From NCBI GenBank assembly GCA_913031575.1, contig CAJWEV010000005.1:30744-94743 (forward strand): 64,000 nucleotides of DNA. The letters are read 5' to 3'. Positions 16,639 to 25,920 of the stretch are shown here, piece by piece (the first letter of the stretch is position 1; the number at the start of each line of letters is the position of its first letter). Under the pieces are notes generated by a model. It saw nothing but the letters and a program-made list of their open reading frames with translations, was not told the origin of the DNA and did not search any database. This DNA is from an uncultured Halieaceae bacterium. Lineage in GTDB: Bacteria > Pseudomonadota > Gammaproteobacteria > Pseudomonadales > Halieaceae. The position numbers and the translations under genes were made by a program.

Positions 16639-18590
16639 GTTCTGCGATATAGCTCAAATTGAGCTAATACATCAGCAATAACTTGGGCCTCAGTGAGCCC
16701 CCATAGGCAGTAGCCAGCAGAACCTGAGGATAAGTGTACTTCTGTAACCGATGTGGACCCCTCAACGGGAAGCAAAACCTCATCTGCGCGCGTTTCAGAG
16801 GGCGCGCGCCCACCCTGAGGCGACAGCTTCACCGCATAAGTAAAGCCAGATTCATCTTCAGCTTCAGCGGTCAGTGCAATTGATCCATCAGTATCAATAT
16901 TGTTGGTAACAGCTGCAGCAACACCATTTTTACTTAGTTCAGACGCAAACGCCGACAGTGCAGGAAGCACGGTCTCGTTCTGGAACGCAAAAACCGCCTC
17001 GTCCGAGGGTGCTATTAGCAGCGATCCCAATCGAGACTGCCAGTCGACGTCGACATCGGTATCAAAACTCGTTGAAGCTTTAACAAAACTCGATTGCATA
17101 TCTGACTGAAGCGATCGCTGAAGACCCCAAAGAGCGCCTAACAAAATTAGTGAGAAAGGAAGCGCGCTTGCAATTGTCGCAGTTTGTAGTGCCTGTAATC
17201 CCCCGGTTATCAAGAGCGTTGCGGAAATCGCAGCAATGATGCCTGTCCATAAGACACGCTGAAAAATGGGCGAATCGTCAACGCCACCCGACGCCATCAT
17301 GTTAAGTACCAGTGCGCCACTGTCGGCAGAGGTCACAAAGAAAATAACGATCATGATCAAACTCAGTAGCGAGAGATAAAAAGTACCAGGCAAATAATCG
17401 AGAAATAGGAATAAACCCAGCGGCTGATTATCAACGACAGCGTCGCCAAACACCGATTCACCAGCATGAATCAGTTCGATGGCGCTACCGCCAAAGACAT
17501 TCATCCAGAGCACAACAAACAAGGTGGGTGCCAACATCACTCCGATCAAAAACTCTCGAATCGTCCGCCCACGTGAAATCCGTGCAATGAAGATACCAAC
17601 AAAAGGCGCCCAACTAATCCACCAGCCCCAGTAAAAAATGGTCCAGCCGCCCAGCCATTCGGTGTCTTCGTACGTGAACAGGTTCGTCGAGGTAGTTATT
17701 AGGTTCGCAAAGTAGTAACCGAAGTTCTCCAGCGTGCCACCCAGAATCAGCGCCGTAGGTCCTGCCAATAAAACAAAACACAGCAGGGCTATCGCAAGAA
17801 ACGAATTGAACTCAGAGAGTCGTTTAATTCCAGAGTCCAGACCCAACGCTACAGACACTGCTGCCATGGCCATAATCGCGACGGTAATAGCAATTTTAAT
17901 GACACCTGACTCTGGAACACCAAACAGGTGATTAAGTCCCGTGCTTAACTGCTCGACGCCCAGCCCCAGGCTGGCAGAGATACCAAAAGTGGTACACACA
18001 ATAGCAAAGACATCGATTGCTGCCCCCAAAGGCCCATAGATGCGATCACCCAAAATAGGGTAGAACGCAGATCGCAGTGTCAATGGCAAGCCACGCCGAA
18101 ACGAAAAATAAGCCAATACCAGGGCCATGAGTGCGTAAACCGACCAAGCATTGAACCCCCAGTGGAGCATGGTTAGGTTAATTGCCTGATTCTCTCCACC
18201 AGTCGCGGCGCCCTCGCCGACCGGAGGTTTCAAGTAGTGAACAACGGGCTCCGCCACACCGTAGAACATCAAGCCAATCCCGACCCCGGCAGCAAACAGC
18301 ATGGATAGCCAAGAGAAAAGACTGTAGTCAGGCGCTGAATTGTCGGGGCCGAGACGTATCCTGCCCACGCGAGAAAATGCCAGCGCGACGGATGCCACCA
18401 ACAGTACGGCCATCACGATTCCGTAAAACCAACTTGCGTTCTCCACAATTGCAGCCTGTAGTATGCCCAATGCTCTGCTGCTGGCGTCGGGAAACCCTAA
18501 AACAATGGCCACCGTACTCAGCAAAAAGGCGATAGACGGAATGAATACGGTGCGGTCAACGACAAAACCACGATCGGAAAAGTTCAACAT
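16635..18590 (-). CDS. BCCT-family betaine/choline/carnitine transporter
   Basis: 651 residues with about 12 membrane helices. BCCT signatures are the glycine-rich sodium-site stretch MLFAAGVGIGLMFYGVAEP (about 94-112) and the tryptophan-rich segment WGWWISWAPFVG (about 315-326). A cytosolic C-terminal extension of roughly 130 residues resembles the osmosensing tail of BetT-type carriers. It should import glycine betaine, choline or DMSP for osmoprotection or nutrition. The substrate is not resolvable. No betaine-metabolism genes adjoin it. Confidence 0.9.
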   Translation of the reverse strand: MLNFSDRGFVVDRTVFIPSIAFLLSTVAIVLGFPDASSRALGILQAAIVENASWFYGIVMAVLLVASVALAFSRVGRIRLGPDNSAPDYSLFSWLSMLFAAGVGIGLMFYGVAEPVVHYLKPPVGEGAATGGENQAINLTMLHWGFNAWSVYALMALVLAYFSFRRGLPLTLRSAFYPILGDRIYGPLGAAIDVFAIVCTTFGISASLGLGVEQLSTGLNHLFGVPESGVIKIAITVAIMAMAAVSVALGLDSGIKRLSEFNSFLAIALLCFVLLAGPTALILGGTLENFGYYFANLITTSTNLFTYEDTEWLGGWTIFYWGWWISWAPFVGIFIARISRGRTIREFLIGVMLAPTLFVVLWMNVFGGSAIELIHAGESVFGDAVVDNQPLGLFLFLDYLPGTFYLSLLSLIMIVIFFVTSADSGALVLNMMASGGVDDSPIFQRVLWTGIIAAISATLLITGGLQALQTATIASALPFSLILLGALWGLQRSLQSDMQSSFVKASTSFDTDVDVDWQSRLGSLLIAPSDEAVFAFQNETVLPALSAFASELSKNGVAAAVTNNIDTDGSIALTAEAEDESGFTYAVKLSPQGGRAPSETRADEVLLPVEGSTSVTEVHLSSGSAGYCLWGLTEAQVIADVLAQFELYRRT

Positions 18591-18814
18591 GGAGCGCTAC
18601 TCGATAGAGTGTCAACGGAGTGTAACAGTAACTGTCTCACAAGCCTGTCCCCAGTAAATTAAATGAGCAAAAAGCACTTTGCGTATTAACTAATTACACT
18701 TAATTTTAATATTAATAATAAAAACAATAAGTTAAGTACTATTTCGATCGGGCTATACCATTGAAATACTTTGAGCTAGAATCGTTCAACCACTCTAATA
18801 ACGGAAAGATCCCT

Positions 18815-21670
18815 ATGTTTCTTACCAAACAGTTTGGCAAGCGTCCTCTGTCGCTCGCCGTGGCTGCTGCTATTGCACCGGCCTTTGCGTCCACAGCACT
18901 CGCGCAAAATCCTCAGCTTGAGGAGGTCGTAGTTACTGCGACGAAGCGTGCTGAAAACCTTCAGGATGTTCCGGTCTCGGTTAATGCTCTATCCGGTGAC
19001 GCGATGCGATCGCAGAACATCCTGACTTTCGACGACTACGTTGAATTCTTACCAAATGTCGTTAGCGCGGGTATCGGTCCAGGTCAACGAGAAATCTATA
19101 TTCGCGGCTCAGCATCTGAGCAATCATCTATTACAGTTGCGCCGGCTCAGGGCTCAGCACCTGGCGTGGCACTTTATTTTGATGAAATGCCTGTTTCGTT
19201 CGGCGCGAGGAATCTTGATGTATATGCAGCAGACTTAGCGCGAATCGAGGTGTTATCTGGCCCACAGGGGACTCTATTTGGTGCCAGTTCGCAGTCCGGA
19301 AATATGCGCTTAATCACTAATAAGCCCAACCCTGATGAATTCGAAATGAGTCTGGATATGGGCCTTAGCTCGACACGAGGTGGTGCAAACAGTAATAGCC
19401 TTGAGGCAATGATCAACGTCCCTATGGGCGAGCAAGGCGCAGTTCGCTTCGTAGCTTACTCAGATAACCAAGGCGGATGGATCGACAATCAAGTGGGTAC
19501 GTTCACGCCGAGCGGAACGGTTATCGACAGAAACAATTCGGCTGGCTATGGGCCATTTTTTGGCTCTTTCGATCAAACAACCATCCAATCTGCAACGAAC
19601 GGTAATGTTGCCAAAAAGGATTGGAACGAGGCTACATACGATGGTTTCCGTGTTGCTGCGAGCTACGACTTCAACGACACGTGGAGTGGCCTAGTTACGC
19701 ATATGTCGCAGGAGATTGATGTAGACGGCTCCTTCCTTATCGACCCAAGCTTGGGTGACAGTAGTGCTCAGAAATACGTGCCGGAATCAAACATTGATGA
19801 GTTCGATATCACAACATGGACGCTGGAAGGTGCTATAGCAAACCTAGACGTCGTTTATACCGGTGGTTATATTGATCGAGAGGTCGATGCGCTGATTGAC
19901 TACACGCACTACAACAATGGTGGCGGTTACATCACCTACTACCTCTGTAGTGGAAATATCTACTCAGCTGATCCATCGACCGCTCGTAATACGTGCTTTG
20001 ACCCCACAAAGCAGTACGCCGACGTATCAACGAATGAGCGAACGACTCACGAGCTGCGAATAAGCAGTGACCCTGACAACCGTCTCCGTTGGATGGCGGG
20101 CGTTTACATGAGTGATGTTGATACGACGCACGTAGGGGAGTTCCAATATTTCTCCACTAACGACGCGTTCAGTGAGCATATCGTGAACTACTTCGGCTCG
20201 GGTGCTCCTTTCCAGGTTGGCAATACAACCATTCCGGGTACCGCAGGCACCAACACAACCGGACCGCGAAGCCCACTCACTACGTTCTATAATGACTTCA
20301 CTCGTACAGAGGAAGAGACGGCTTTCTTCGGTGAAGTTGCCTTTGATATCAGTGACGATCTAACCGTGTCGCTAAGCGCGCGACGCTACGATCTAAAGTC
20401 GCAGCTACAGGGTGCGTCTAATTTCTCGTTCGGTTGTCGTTATGGTGCACCATTCACTGATCGAGAGACGCCCGCGGGAGCAGGCTTTGGCAACGCACTG
20501 GTTACAGAGGACGGTCGCTGTAACAGCAACGCCTTCAGTAACGACGTGACTGCACGCCTTTTAACTCTTGGCGCCTATGGCGCTTCAGGTGATGACAGCA
20601 TTATCTTGGGTGCGACGAGTCCAAACGGTGCGCGTGACATGTTCCGTGGTGGTGGTAGTAACGCCGCAACGCTCGCTGCCATACAAAACGGCAACCTTGA
20701 CATTAGTGATGTCTCTGCTGACGGTTCGACAGAAGAAGAGGACACTATTGTTCGTTTATCAATGAACTACAATCTGTCAGACGATGTAATGGTCTACGGT
20801 ATCTATTCCGAGGGCTATCGTCCAGCAACTCAGAACCGTAACGCCGGTCAGCTCGCCGCAAATCAATCCGGGGTTTATGAGGGATATGTGGTTCCAGCCG
20901 TGGCCGTTACAGACACATTGGAGAACATTGAGTTCGGCATGAAGGGCGAGTTCCTCGATCGCACACTGCGATTGAATGCTAGTTACTACATGACGGAGAT
21001 CACAGACCTGCAAGTTTCACGTTTTGACCCTTCAAATGTGGCCTTCTTGGTCTTTATGGAGAATGTGGGAGACGCTGAATCAAACGGTGTTGATCTTGAT
21101 TTCCAGTGGGCCGCAGGAACAAATCTGCTGATCTCGGGCGCTGCCAGTTTCTTGGATACCGAGATCACTCGACTAAATCCACAGCTTCAAGGCGTGGCAG
21201 TGCCCGTTGGCTCTGAGCTTCCACTCGCACCCACCTTCTCGGGTAACTTGCGAGTACGCTATGACTTCGATACGGACTGGTACGGTATGGACGGCTACCT
21301 TACTGGTGCCATAACATACCGTGGTAAGTCGGTTGCAGGGATCGTCGGAAGCGCAGCATTCATGGACGATACGGCAGTCCTTGCCTACGGGAGTGAATCT
21401 GGCCTAGATCAGCAAGATGAAGGTGGAAACTTCGGAACCGTCAACGATTCAACTGGTGCACTGCCCGCAAACTCACGTTACGTTAACGAGGCTGCGACAA
21501 CACTCAACTTTAGTGCAGGCCTCACCAAAGACGCGTGGTTAGCTGAAGTCTATGTTCGCAACCTTACGAATACGCGGGGCGCCGTAGTTCAAACAGCGGG
21601 TAAGTTTACGCCCGAGGCAACTGTCAACCGACCTCGAACAATGGGAATCAGACTGTCTTACCGCTTCTGA
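18815..21670 (+). CDS. TonB-dependent outer-membrane receptor, paired with a TPR-sulfotransferase
   Basis: About 951 residues. The ATG at 18815 follows CGGAAAG by 7 bases and gives a signal peptide ending STALA. A TonB box (EEVVVTATKR) is followed by a plug domain (DVPVSVNAL and PQGTLFGASSQSGNMR segments), a 22-strand-type barrel and a terminal RLSYRF. It imports an unknown ligand using TonB energy. A probable extracellular segment (about 363-401) holds seven Tyr and two Cys. A terminator follows, and then a TPR-sulfotransferase gene. The longer start (TTG at 18761) would give a poor signal peptide. Confidence 0.92.
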   Translation: MFLTKQFGKRPLSLAVAAAIAPAFASTALAQNPQLEEVVVTATKRAENLQDVPVSVNALSGDAMRSQNILTFDDYVEFLPNVVSAGIGPGQREIYIRGSASEQSSITVAPAQGSAPGVALYFDEMPVSFGARNLDVYAADLARIEVLSGPQGTLFGASSQSGNMRLITNKPNPDEFEMSLDMGLSSTRGGANSNSLEAMINVPMGEQGAVRFVAYSDNQGGWIDNQVGTFTPSGTVIDRNNSAGYGPFFGSFDQTTIQSATNGNVAKKDWNEATYDGFRVAASYDFNDTWSGLVTHMSQEIDVDGSFLIDPSLGDSSAQKYVPESNIDEFDITTWTLEGAIANLDVVYTGGYIDREVDALIDYTHYNNGGGYITYYLCSGNIYSADPSTARNTCFDPTKQYADVSTNERTTHELRISSDPDNRLRWMAGVYMSDVDTTHVGEFQYFSTNDAFSEHIVNYFGSGAPFQVGNTTIPGTAGTNTTGPRSPLTTFYNDFTRTEEETAFFGEVAFDISDDLTVSLSARRYDLKSQLQGASNFSFGCRYGAPFTDRETPAGAGFGNALVTEDGRCNSNAFSNDVTARLLTLGAYGASGDDSIILGATSPNGARDMFRGGGSNAATLAAIQNGNLDISDVSADGSTEEEDTIVRLSMNYNLSDDVMVYGIYSEGYRPATQNRNAGQLAANQSGVYEGYVVPAVAVTDTLENIEFGMKGEFLDRTLRLNASYYMTEITDLQVSRFDPSNVAFLVFMENVGDAESNGVDLDFQWAAGTNLLISGAASFLDTEITRLNPQLQGVAVPVGSELPLAPTFSGNLRVRYDFDTDWYGMDGYLTGAITYRGKSVAGIVGSAAFMDDTAVLAYGSESGLDQQDEGGNFGTVNDSTGALPANSRYVNEAATTLNFSAGLTKDAWLAEVYVRNLTNTRGAVVQTAGKFTPEATVNRPRTMGIRLSYRF

Positions 21671-21696
21671 TCGGTCAAGCAAGCGTAGTACCCTCC

Positions 21697-21730
21697 AAAG
21701 GGCGGACAATACAATGTCCGCCCTTTTTTA
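21697..21730 (+). terminator. Rho-independent terminator after the TonB receptor gene
   Basis: A perfect 12-bp stem (21697-21708 with 21715-21726), a 6-base loop and a T run to 21730. It lies 26 bases after the receptor stop, so the following sulfotransferase gene needs read-through or its own promoter. Confidence 0.88.
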
Positions 21731-21757
21731 TTTCTTAGCCGCCAAGAAAGTATTGTC

Positions 21758-23755
21758 GTGATAGAAGAATCAATTCAAAAAGCACGGATTGCCATAGGAA
21801 ATGGCGCATTCGACGAGTCGAGGCATCTGCTCGATAGTGTCCTTGACTCCGAACCAGATCACTTCGAGGCACGGTATACCCTCGCTGTCCTTTTGCGTGC
21901 ACAAAAACAGCAAAAAGAGGCAAAGCAACTATTGACGGTATTACTTCAAGAGAAGCCGGATTTCGGGAGAGGCTTTCAAGAGCTAGCACTTTGTGAGCTG
22001 AGTCTCGGTAGTGAAGGTTCAGCGATTAAAGCATTTGAAAAAGCAGTAGAGTTTGACGCCTCGCTTCTAGAAAGCTGGCGATTTTTAGTCGCCGCCTATG
22101 AGCGTAAAAACGACAGCCGTCTCGCGCAAGCCACTCACCAATTAGAATTCTTAAAATCACTCCCAAATGAGCTTCGGACAGTCATTAGTTATCTCGCTAG
22201 CAACCGGATAGCGGATGCAGAGCGGCTCTGCCGATATTTCATGCAACAAAATAAAACGCACATTGAAGGCATGCGCCTGATGGCTGAAATTGCTACTCGC
22301 ACCGGCGTTTTTGATGACGCGGAATTCTTATTAGAGACAGCATTAAAGTTAAAGCCGACGCATATCGAGGCAGAGATACAACTTACTCATGTATTACTCC
22401 GTCGACAGCGTTTTCATAAGGCCTACGATCACGCCAAAGCACTCTACGAAAAACATGAGTTCCCTTCACCCCAGGTCCTCGCTCTTTATGCCTCGGTCTG
22501 CTTCGGTGTAGGAGAGATTGATGAAGCGATTGGTGTTTATCAGCAGATGATCGAAGCCGCACCTGACGACCCGGCGCTTAAAGTATCGTTGGCACATATA
22601 TACAACGCGACTGGTGAATCATCACTTGCCATCAACCTTTTCCAAGAGGCGCATAAAATAAAACCCAGTTTTGGTGATGCATTTTGGAGTCTGGCAAATA
22701 CGAAGTCGTATCGTTTTACTGCCGCCGAAATCGACTCCATGATGTCCGGACTAGACGATAAAAGCGTATCCAAACTAGATAAAATTCAGATTCATTTTGC
22801 GCTCGGTAAAGCAGAGGAAGATAAAGGCGAGTATGCAGCTTCGTTTGAGAACTACCGGCGTGGCAATGCCCTGAAGCTGGAGACTTCAAATCACAGCAGA
22901 GAGCAGCTGGATATCCGTATCTCTTCGCAAATAGAGATCTGCACGAAATCCCTATTCGAACGTCTCAAGAACGTGGGTCATGATGCGCCTGATCCCATCT
23001 TCGTAGTAGGTTTGCCGCGCGCCGGATCGACATTACTTGAGCAAATTCTTGCCTCCCACTCTAAGGTGGACGGCACCATGGAACTGCACGATATTTTGGA
23101 TCTGGCAAAGCGCTTGCGCGGTCGAGACAAAGCCGGTGATCCAAGCCCACGTTACCCTCGCATTTTAGGCGAACTACCAGAGTCGCGCTTTGACAAATTT
23201 GGGAAGCAATTTATCGAAGATACGCGGATCTACAGAGGATCAGCACCCTTCTTCATAGACAAAATGCCCAATAACTTTTTCCACGTTGGACTCATAAAAC
23301 TCATCCTACCCAATGCGAAGGTAATTGATGCGCGACGACACCCAATGGCTTGCTGCTTCAGCGGTTACAAGCAGTTATTTGGCGAGGGACAGGAGTTCTC
23401 TTACGGGCTGGAGGAGATTGGAAACTATTACAAGCAGTACGTCGATCTAATGAACCACTGGGATGACGTTCTGCCGGGCTTTGTCTTGAGAGTTCAGCAT
23501 GAGGACGTCATCAAAGATCTCGAGACTCAGGTACGTCGTATTCTCGACTTTTGTGGGCTCGATTTTGAAGAGCCCTGCGTAGAGTTTCACAAGACAAAAC
23601 GCACTGTAAGAACACCCAGTGCAGAACAAGTGCGCCGGCCCATCAACACATCAGGAGTCGACCAATGGCGCAACTTTGAAGAGCACCTCGACCCACTCAA
23701 GCACGCTCTGGGCCCCAAACTGCTGGACGCCTATGGGATAGACCCTCCCAAATGA
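21758..23755 (+). CDS. TPR-repeat sulfotransferase
   Basis: 665 residues. The N-terminal two-thirds (to about residue 390) is a chain of tetratricopeptide repeats (ARYTLAVLLRAQ, ALYASVCFGVGEIDEAI). The C-terminal part is a PAPS-dependent sulfotransferase with the 5'-phosphosulfate loop VGLPRAGSTLLEQI (G418-T425) and a 3'-phosphate region near VIDARRHPMACC. TPRs usually select a protein substrate, so a protein or peptide sulfation role is plausible but unproven. The GTG start has only a weak ribosome-binding site. The stop overlaps the next start (ATGA), so the two are coupled. Confidence 0.88.
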   Translation: MIEESIQKARIAIGNGAFDESRHLLDSVLDSEPDHFEARYTLAVLLRAQKQQKEAKQLLTVLLQEKPDFGRGFQELALCELSLGSEGSAIKAFEKAVEFDASLLESWRFLVAAYERKNDSRLAQATHQLEFLKSLPNELRTVISYLASNRIADAERLCRYFMQQNKTHIEGMRLMAEIATRTGVFDDAEFLLETALKLKPTHIEAEIQLTHVLLRRQRFHKAYDHAKALYEKHEFPSPQVLALYASVCFGVGEIDEAIGVYQQMIEAAPDDPALKVSLAHIYNATGESSLAINLFQEAHKIKPSFGDAFWSLANTKSYRFTAAEIDSMMSGLDDKSVSKLDKIQIHFALGKAEEDKGEYAASFENYRRGNALKLETSNHSREQLDIRISSQIEICTKSLFERLKNVGHDAPDPIFVVGLPRAGSTLLEQILASHSKVDGTMELHDILDLAKRLRGRDKAGDPSPRYPRILGELPESRFDKFGKQFIEDTRIYRGSAPFFIDKMPNNFFHVGLIKLILPNAKVIDARRHPMACCFSGYKQLFGEGQEFSYGLEEIGNYYKQYVDLMNHWDDVLPGFVLRVQHEDVIKDLETQVRRILDFCGLDFEEPCVEFHKTKRTVRTPSAEQVRRPINTSGVDQWRNFEEHLDPLKHALGPKLLDAYGIDPPK

Positions 23756-24378
23756 TCTTTTCCTCCAGCAAGAAATTTATCTTTTTTGCAGTCCCGAAAA
23801 CCGGCACCCATGCGGTTAGAGAGGTGTTGCGGCCTCTGATGACTAGCGGAGACTGGGAGCAACAAATGTTAACTGGGCGCATGCGTTCACCTATTCCAGA
23901 GCTAGCTAAAATTGGCCACGGTCATATTTCCTATCAGCAACTTACCCGCGCTATTGGGCAGGACGAAATAACGAACTACTTCAGTTTTGCGATCGTTCGT
24001 CATCCAATCGAGCGCTTTATGTCAGTGTGCGCCTTCCTCGCTCGAACAGATCAAAGCTATGTTGATGATCCCGTGAGGTGGGCCAAACGTGCCTTTGGAT
24101 TTGAGCGCTTTCGTCAACGCATTCTGGTGCGTCCACAATCCGAATTACTCATCAACGAGCGCGGCGAACTCGCGGTTTCTTTTATAGGTCGATATGAGTT
24201 ACTGGAGAAAGATTTAAGCGTGATATGTGAGCAACTTGGAGCCCCTCACCCTCAGCTAAAACGAAGAAACGTAACGCCAAACAAAAAGCCCGAAATCTAC
24301 ACTGATAGCGACTTCGTAAGCGAGTTAGCGGCGTTTTACAGCGCCGACTTTAGTTTGCTGGGCTACGACCGGAGCTGA
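23752..24378 (+). CDS. Sulfotransferase (Sulfotransfer_2-like)
   Basis: 208 residues. The PAPS 5'-phosphosulfate loop is at the N terminus (AVPKTGTHAVREV, K16-T19) and the 3'-phosphate site is FAIVRHPIERFMS (R83-P85). This layout matches the carbohydrate sulfotransferase family 2. No signal peptide is seen, so it is cytosolic or peripheral. It is translationally coupled to the TPR-sulfotransferase by an ATGA overlap, which suggests two sulfations on one product or pathway. Its 3' end overlaps the convergent hydroxylase gene by 29 bases. Confidence 0.82.
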   Translation: MIFSSSKKFIFFAVPKTGTHAVREVLRPLMTSGDWEQQMLTGRMRSPIPELAKIGHGHISYQQLTRAIGQDEITNYFSFAIVRHPIERFMSVCAFLARTDQSYVDDPVRWAKRAFGFERFRQRILVRPQSELLINERGELAVSFIGRYELLEKDLSVICEQLGAPHPQLKRRNVTPNKKPEIYTDSDFVSELAAFYSADFSLLGYDRS

Positions 24379-25405
24379 ACTCTACAACACGCCGCGGGCG
24401 CAAAGCTGCGGCAAGAATACGTTGGTTTATAATGGGGTTAATACCCACCTGGTTCGACGAAGTCACCAGTACGCGCGGGTCCGGTGCCAACTGAGCAGCT
24501 GTTCGTTCAATAACGCCTCTGTAGAGCGGAAACGCTGATTCACTGAATCCATGTAAGCTCCATATCTCTCGCCAGTCATGGACTAAGTCGAACAGCAGAT
24601 GCCTGTATCGAAGCATCATGCCTCGATCATTCGCTATATTTGCTTCACAGTCCCGCAGCACTTGCTCGACGATCGCCAACATTTCTCCAGGCGACATCAC
24701 GGGAGCCACAGGGAACTGCTCTGTACGAAGTTCAGGTGCTAATTGCAGGTCGAATTTAATGTCTACGGGTGCTGAGTTATTTGCCGATCGCACAATACGC
24801 CAAAATCGAGATGAACCGGCAAGATCTATTACTAAGTGCACCCGCGATAGGTTACTGTCGTTCGTCACTCGGTGGCGACGCCAGGAATCGAACAACCAGC
24901 TTTGACCAACCGCCATATGCACCGACTCGCCTCCACAATAAAAAATGACAGAGGGGTCCGTCACTATAGGCACGTGAATGCGAACTCGGCTGACCCAATG
25001 ATAGTTAAAATCCACGTGCTCAGCGACTTGCGCGCCTGGCGCTAAACGCATAAGCCGCGATCTCGCCACGACCTCACCAAATGATGCGACGGTCTGATGC
25101 AAATAGGGACTTTCGCGAAGTGCTCGTGTTGCCTGCATCGCACCGTCAAACGCATGGTTCATTTCACCGTTGACTGAAACCAGTGGCACGGCCGAATTAC
25201 CCGGCAGTCCTGACGGGTGATCGAGCCAGAAATCCTGAGGTAAGGCTTCAACTTCACGCGCAAGCAACTGGCTATCAAAGCGCCAGGGTAGCTGAAGAAA
25301 AGGCTGATTAAATTCCATGCCGGCATTACGCCATAAAGCCAAAGAAGATGACAGGCTGCATCCAATTTCAATTGAATGCTTAGGGCTCAAAGCATAAACT
25401 TGCAC
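24350..25405 (-). CDS. Aspartyl/asparaginyl beta-hydroxylase-like dioxygenase
   Basis: 351 residues. The middle part fits the PF05118 Fe(II)/2-oxoglutarate hydroxylase fold: AEHVDFNYHWVSRVRIHVPI supplies the first His and neighbouring residues, and DSWRRHRVTNDSNLSRVHLV supplies the distal His and an Arg that would bind 2-oxoglutarate. The C-terminal 130 residues are unassigned. It probably hydroxylates Asp or Asn in a protein or peptide. The start is uncertain: GTG at 25405 or ATG at 25318. It converges on, and overlaps, the sulfotransferase gene. Its position beside two sulfotransferases suggests a modification cluster. Confidence 0.75.
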   Translation of the reverse strand: MQVYALSPKHSIEIGCSLSSSLALWRNAGMEFNQPFLQLPWRFDSQLLAREVEALPQDFWLDHPSGLPGNSAVPLVSVNGEMNHAFDGAMQATRALRESPYLHQTVASFGEVVARSRLMRLAPGAQVAEHVDFNYHWVSRVRIHVPIVTDPSVIFYCGGESVHMAVGQSWLFDSWRRHRVTNDSNLSRVHLVIDLAGSSRFWRIVRSANNSAPVDIKFDLQLAPELRTEQFPVAPVMSPGEMLAIVEQVLRDCEANIANDRGMMLRYRHLLFDLVHDWREIWSLHGFSESAFPLYRGVIERTAAQLAPDPRVLVTSSNQVGINPIINQRILAAALRPRRVVEFSSGRSPAN

Positions 25406-25427
25406 GCCTTCGAGGACGACGACAACT

Positions 25428-25907
25428 ATGCAAAACGGCGACTTACCCGATCACGTACTCGTGGCATTGCGGCGAATTATCCGAGCGACAGATTTATACT
25501 CGCGAAAGCTCGGTAAAAAAACGGGGTTGACGACGCCTCAGCTAGTCATCATTCAAGCCGTCGGCGATCTAAAAGACCCTACAGTCTCTGACGTTGCAAA
25601 GGCCGTCAGCTTAAGTCTGGCGACCGTCACCACTATACTCAATCGATTGGAGCGCAATGGCATCGTTAACCGGGTGCGATCGTCTGTGGATAGACGCAGA
25701 GTCATCGTCACCCTAACGGAGGAGGGTCAGGGCCTGAAAAGCTCGGCGCCAAAGCCTCTGCAAGACAGCTTTGTCGACCGATTTTCGCGATTAGAAGCTT
25801 GGGAACAACACCTTATCGTCGCCTCGCTAGAGCGCGTTGCGGCAATGATGGATGCAGATGACCTAGATGCCGCGCCGCTTCTCGCTAGTGGTGACTCCGT
25901 CGTTTAA
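25428..25907 (+). CDS. MarR-family transcriptional regulator
   Basis: 159 residues with the MarR winged helix: recognition region TVSDVAKAVSLSLATVTTIL (about 52-71) followed by the wing RVRSSVDRRRVIVTLTEEG. It is divergent from the hydroxylase gene with only 22 bases between the two starts and convergent with the valine-catabolism operon. It could control either. The short divergent gap makes the hydroxylase a likely target, but no operator palindrome is obvious. Confidence 0.88.
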   Translation: MQNGDLPDHVLVALRRIIRATDLYSRKLGKKTGLTTPQLVIIQAVGDLKDPTVSDVAKAVSLSLATVTTILNRLERNGIVNRVRSSVDRRRVIVTLTEEGQGLKSSAPKPLQDSFVDRFSRLEAWEQHLIVASLERVAAMMDADDLDAAPLLASGDSVV

Positions 25908-25920
25908 GAATCGAGCAAAC

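Noticed and set aside
18660-18740. AT-rich stretch with short palindromes as a replication origin or attachment site
   Set aside because: It is only the promoter-type region of a TonB receptor gene. There are no DnaA boxes, integrase or tRNA.
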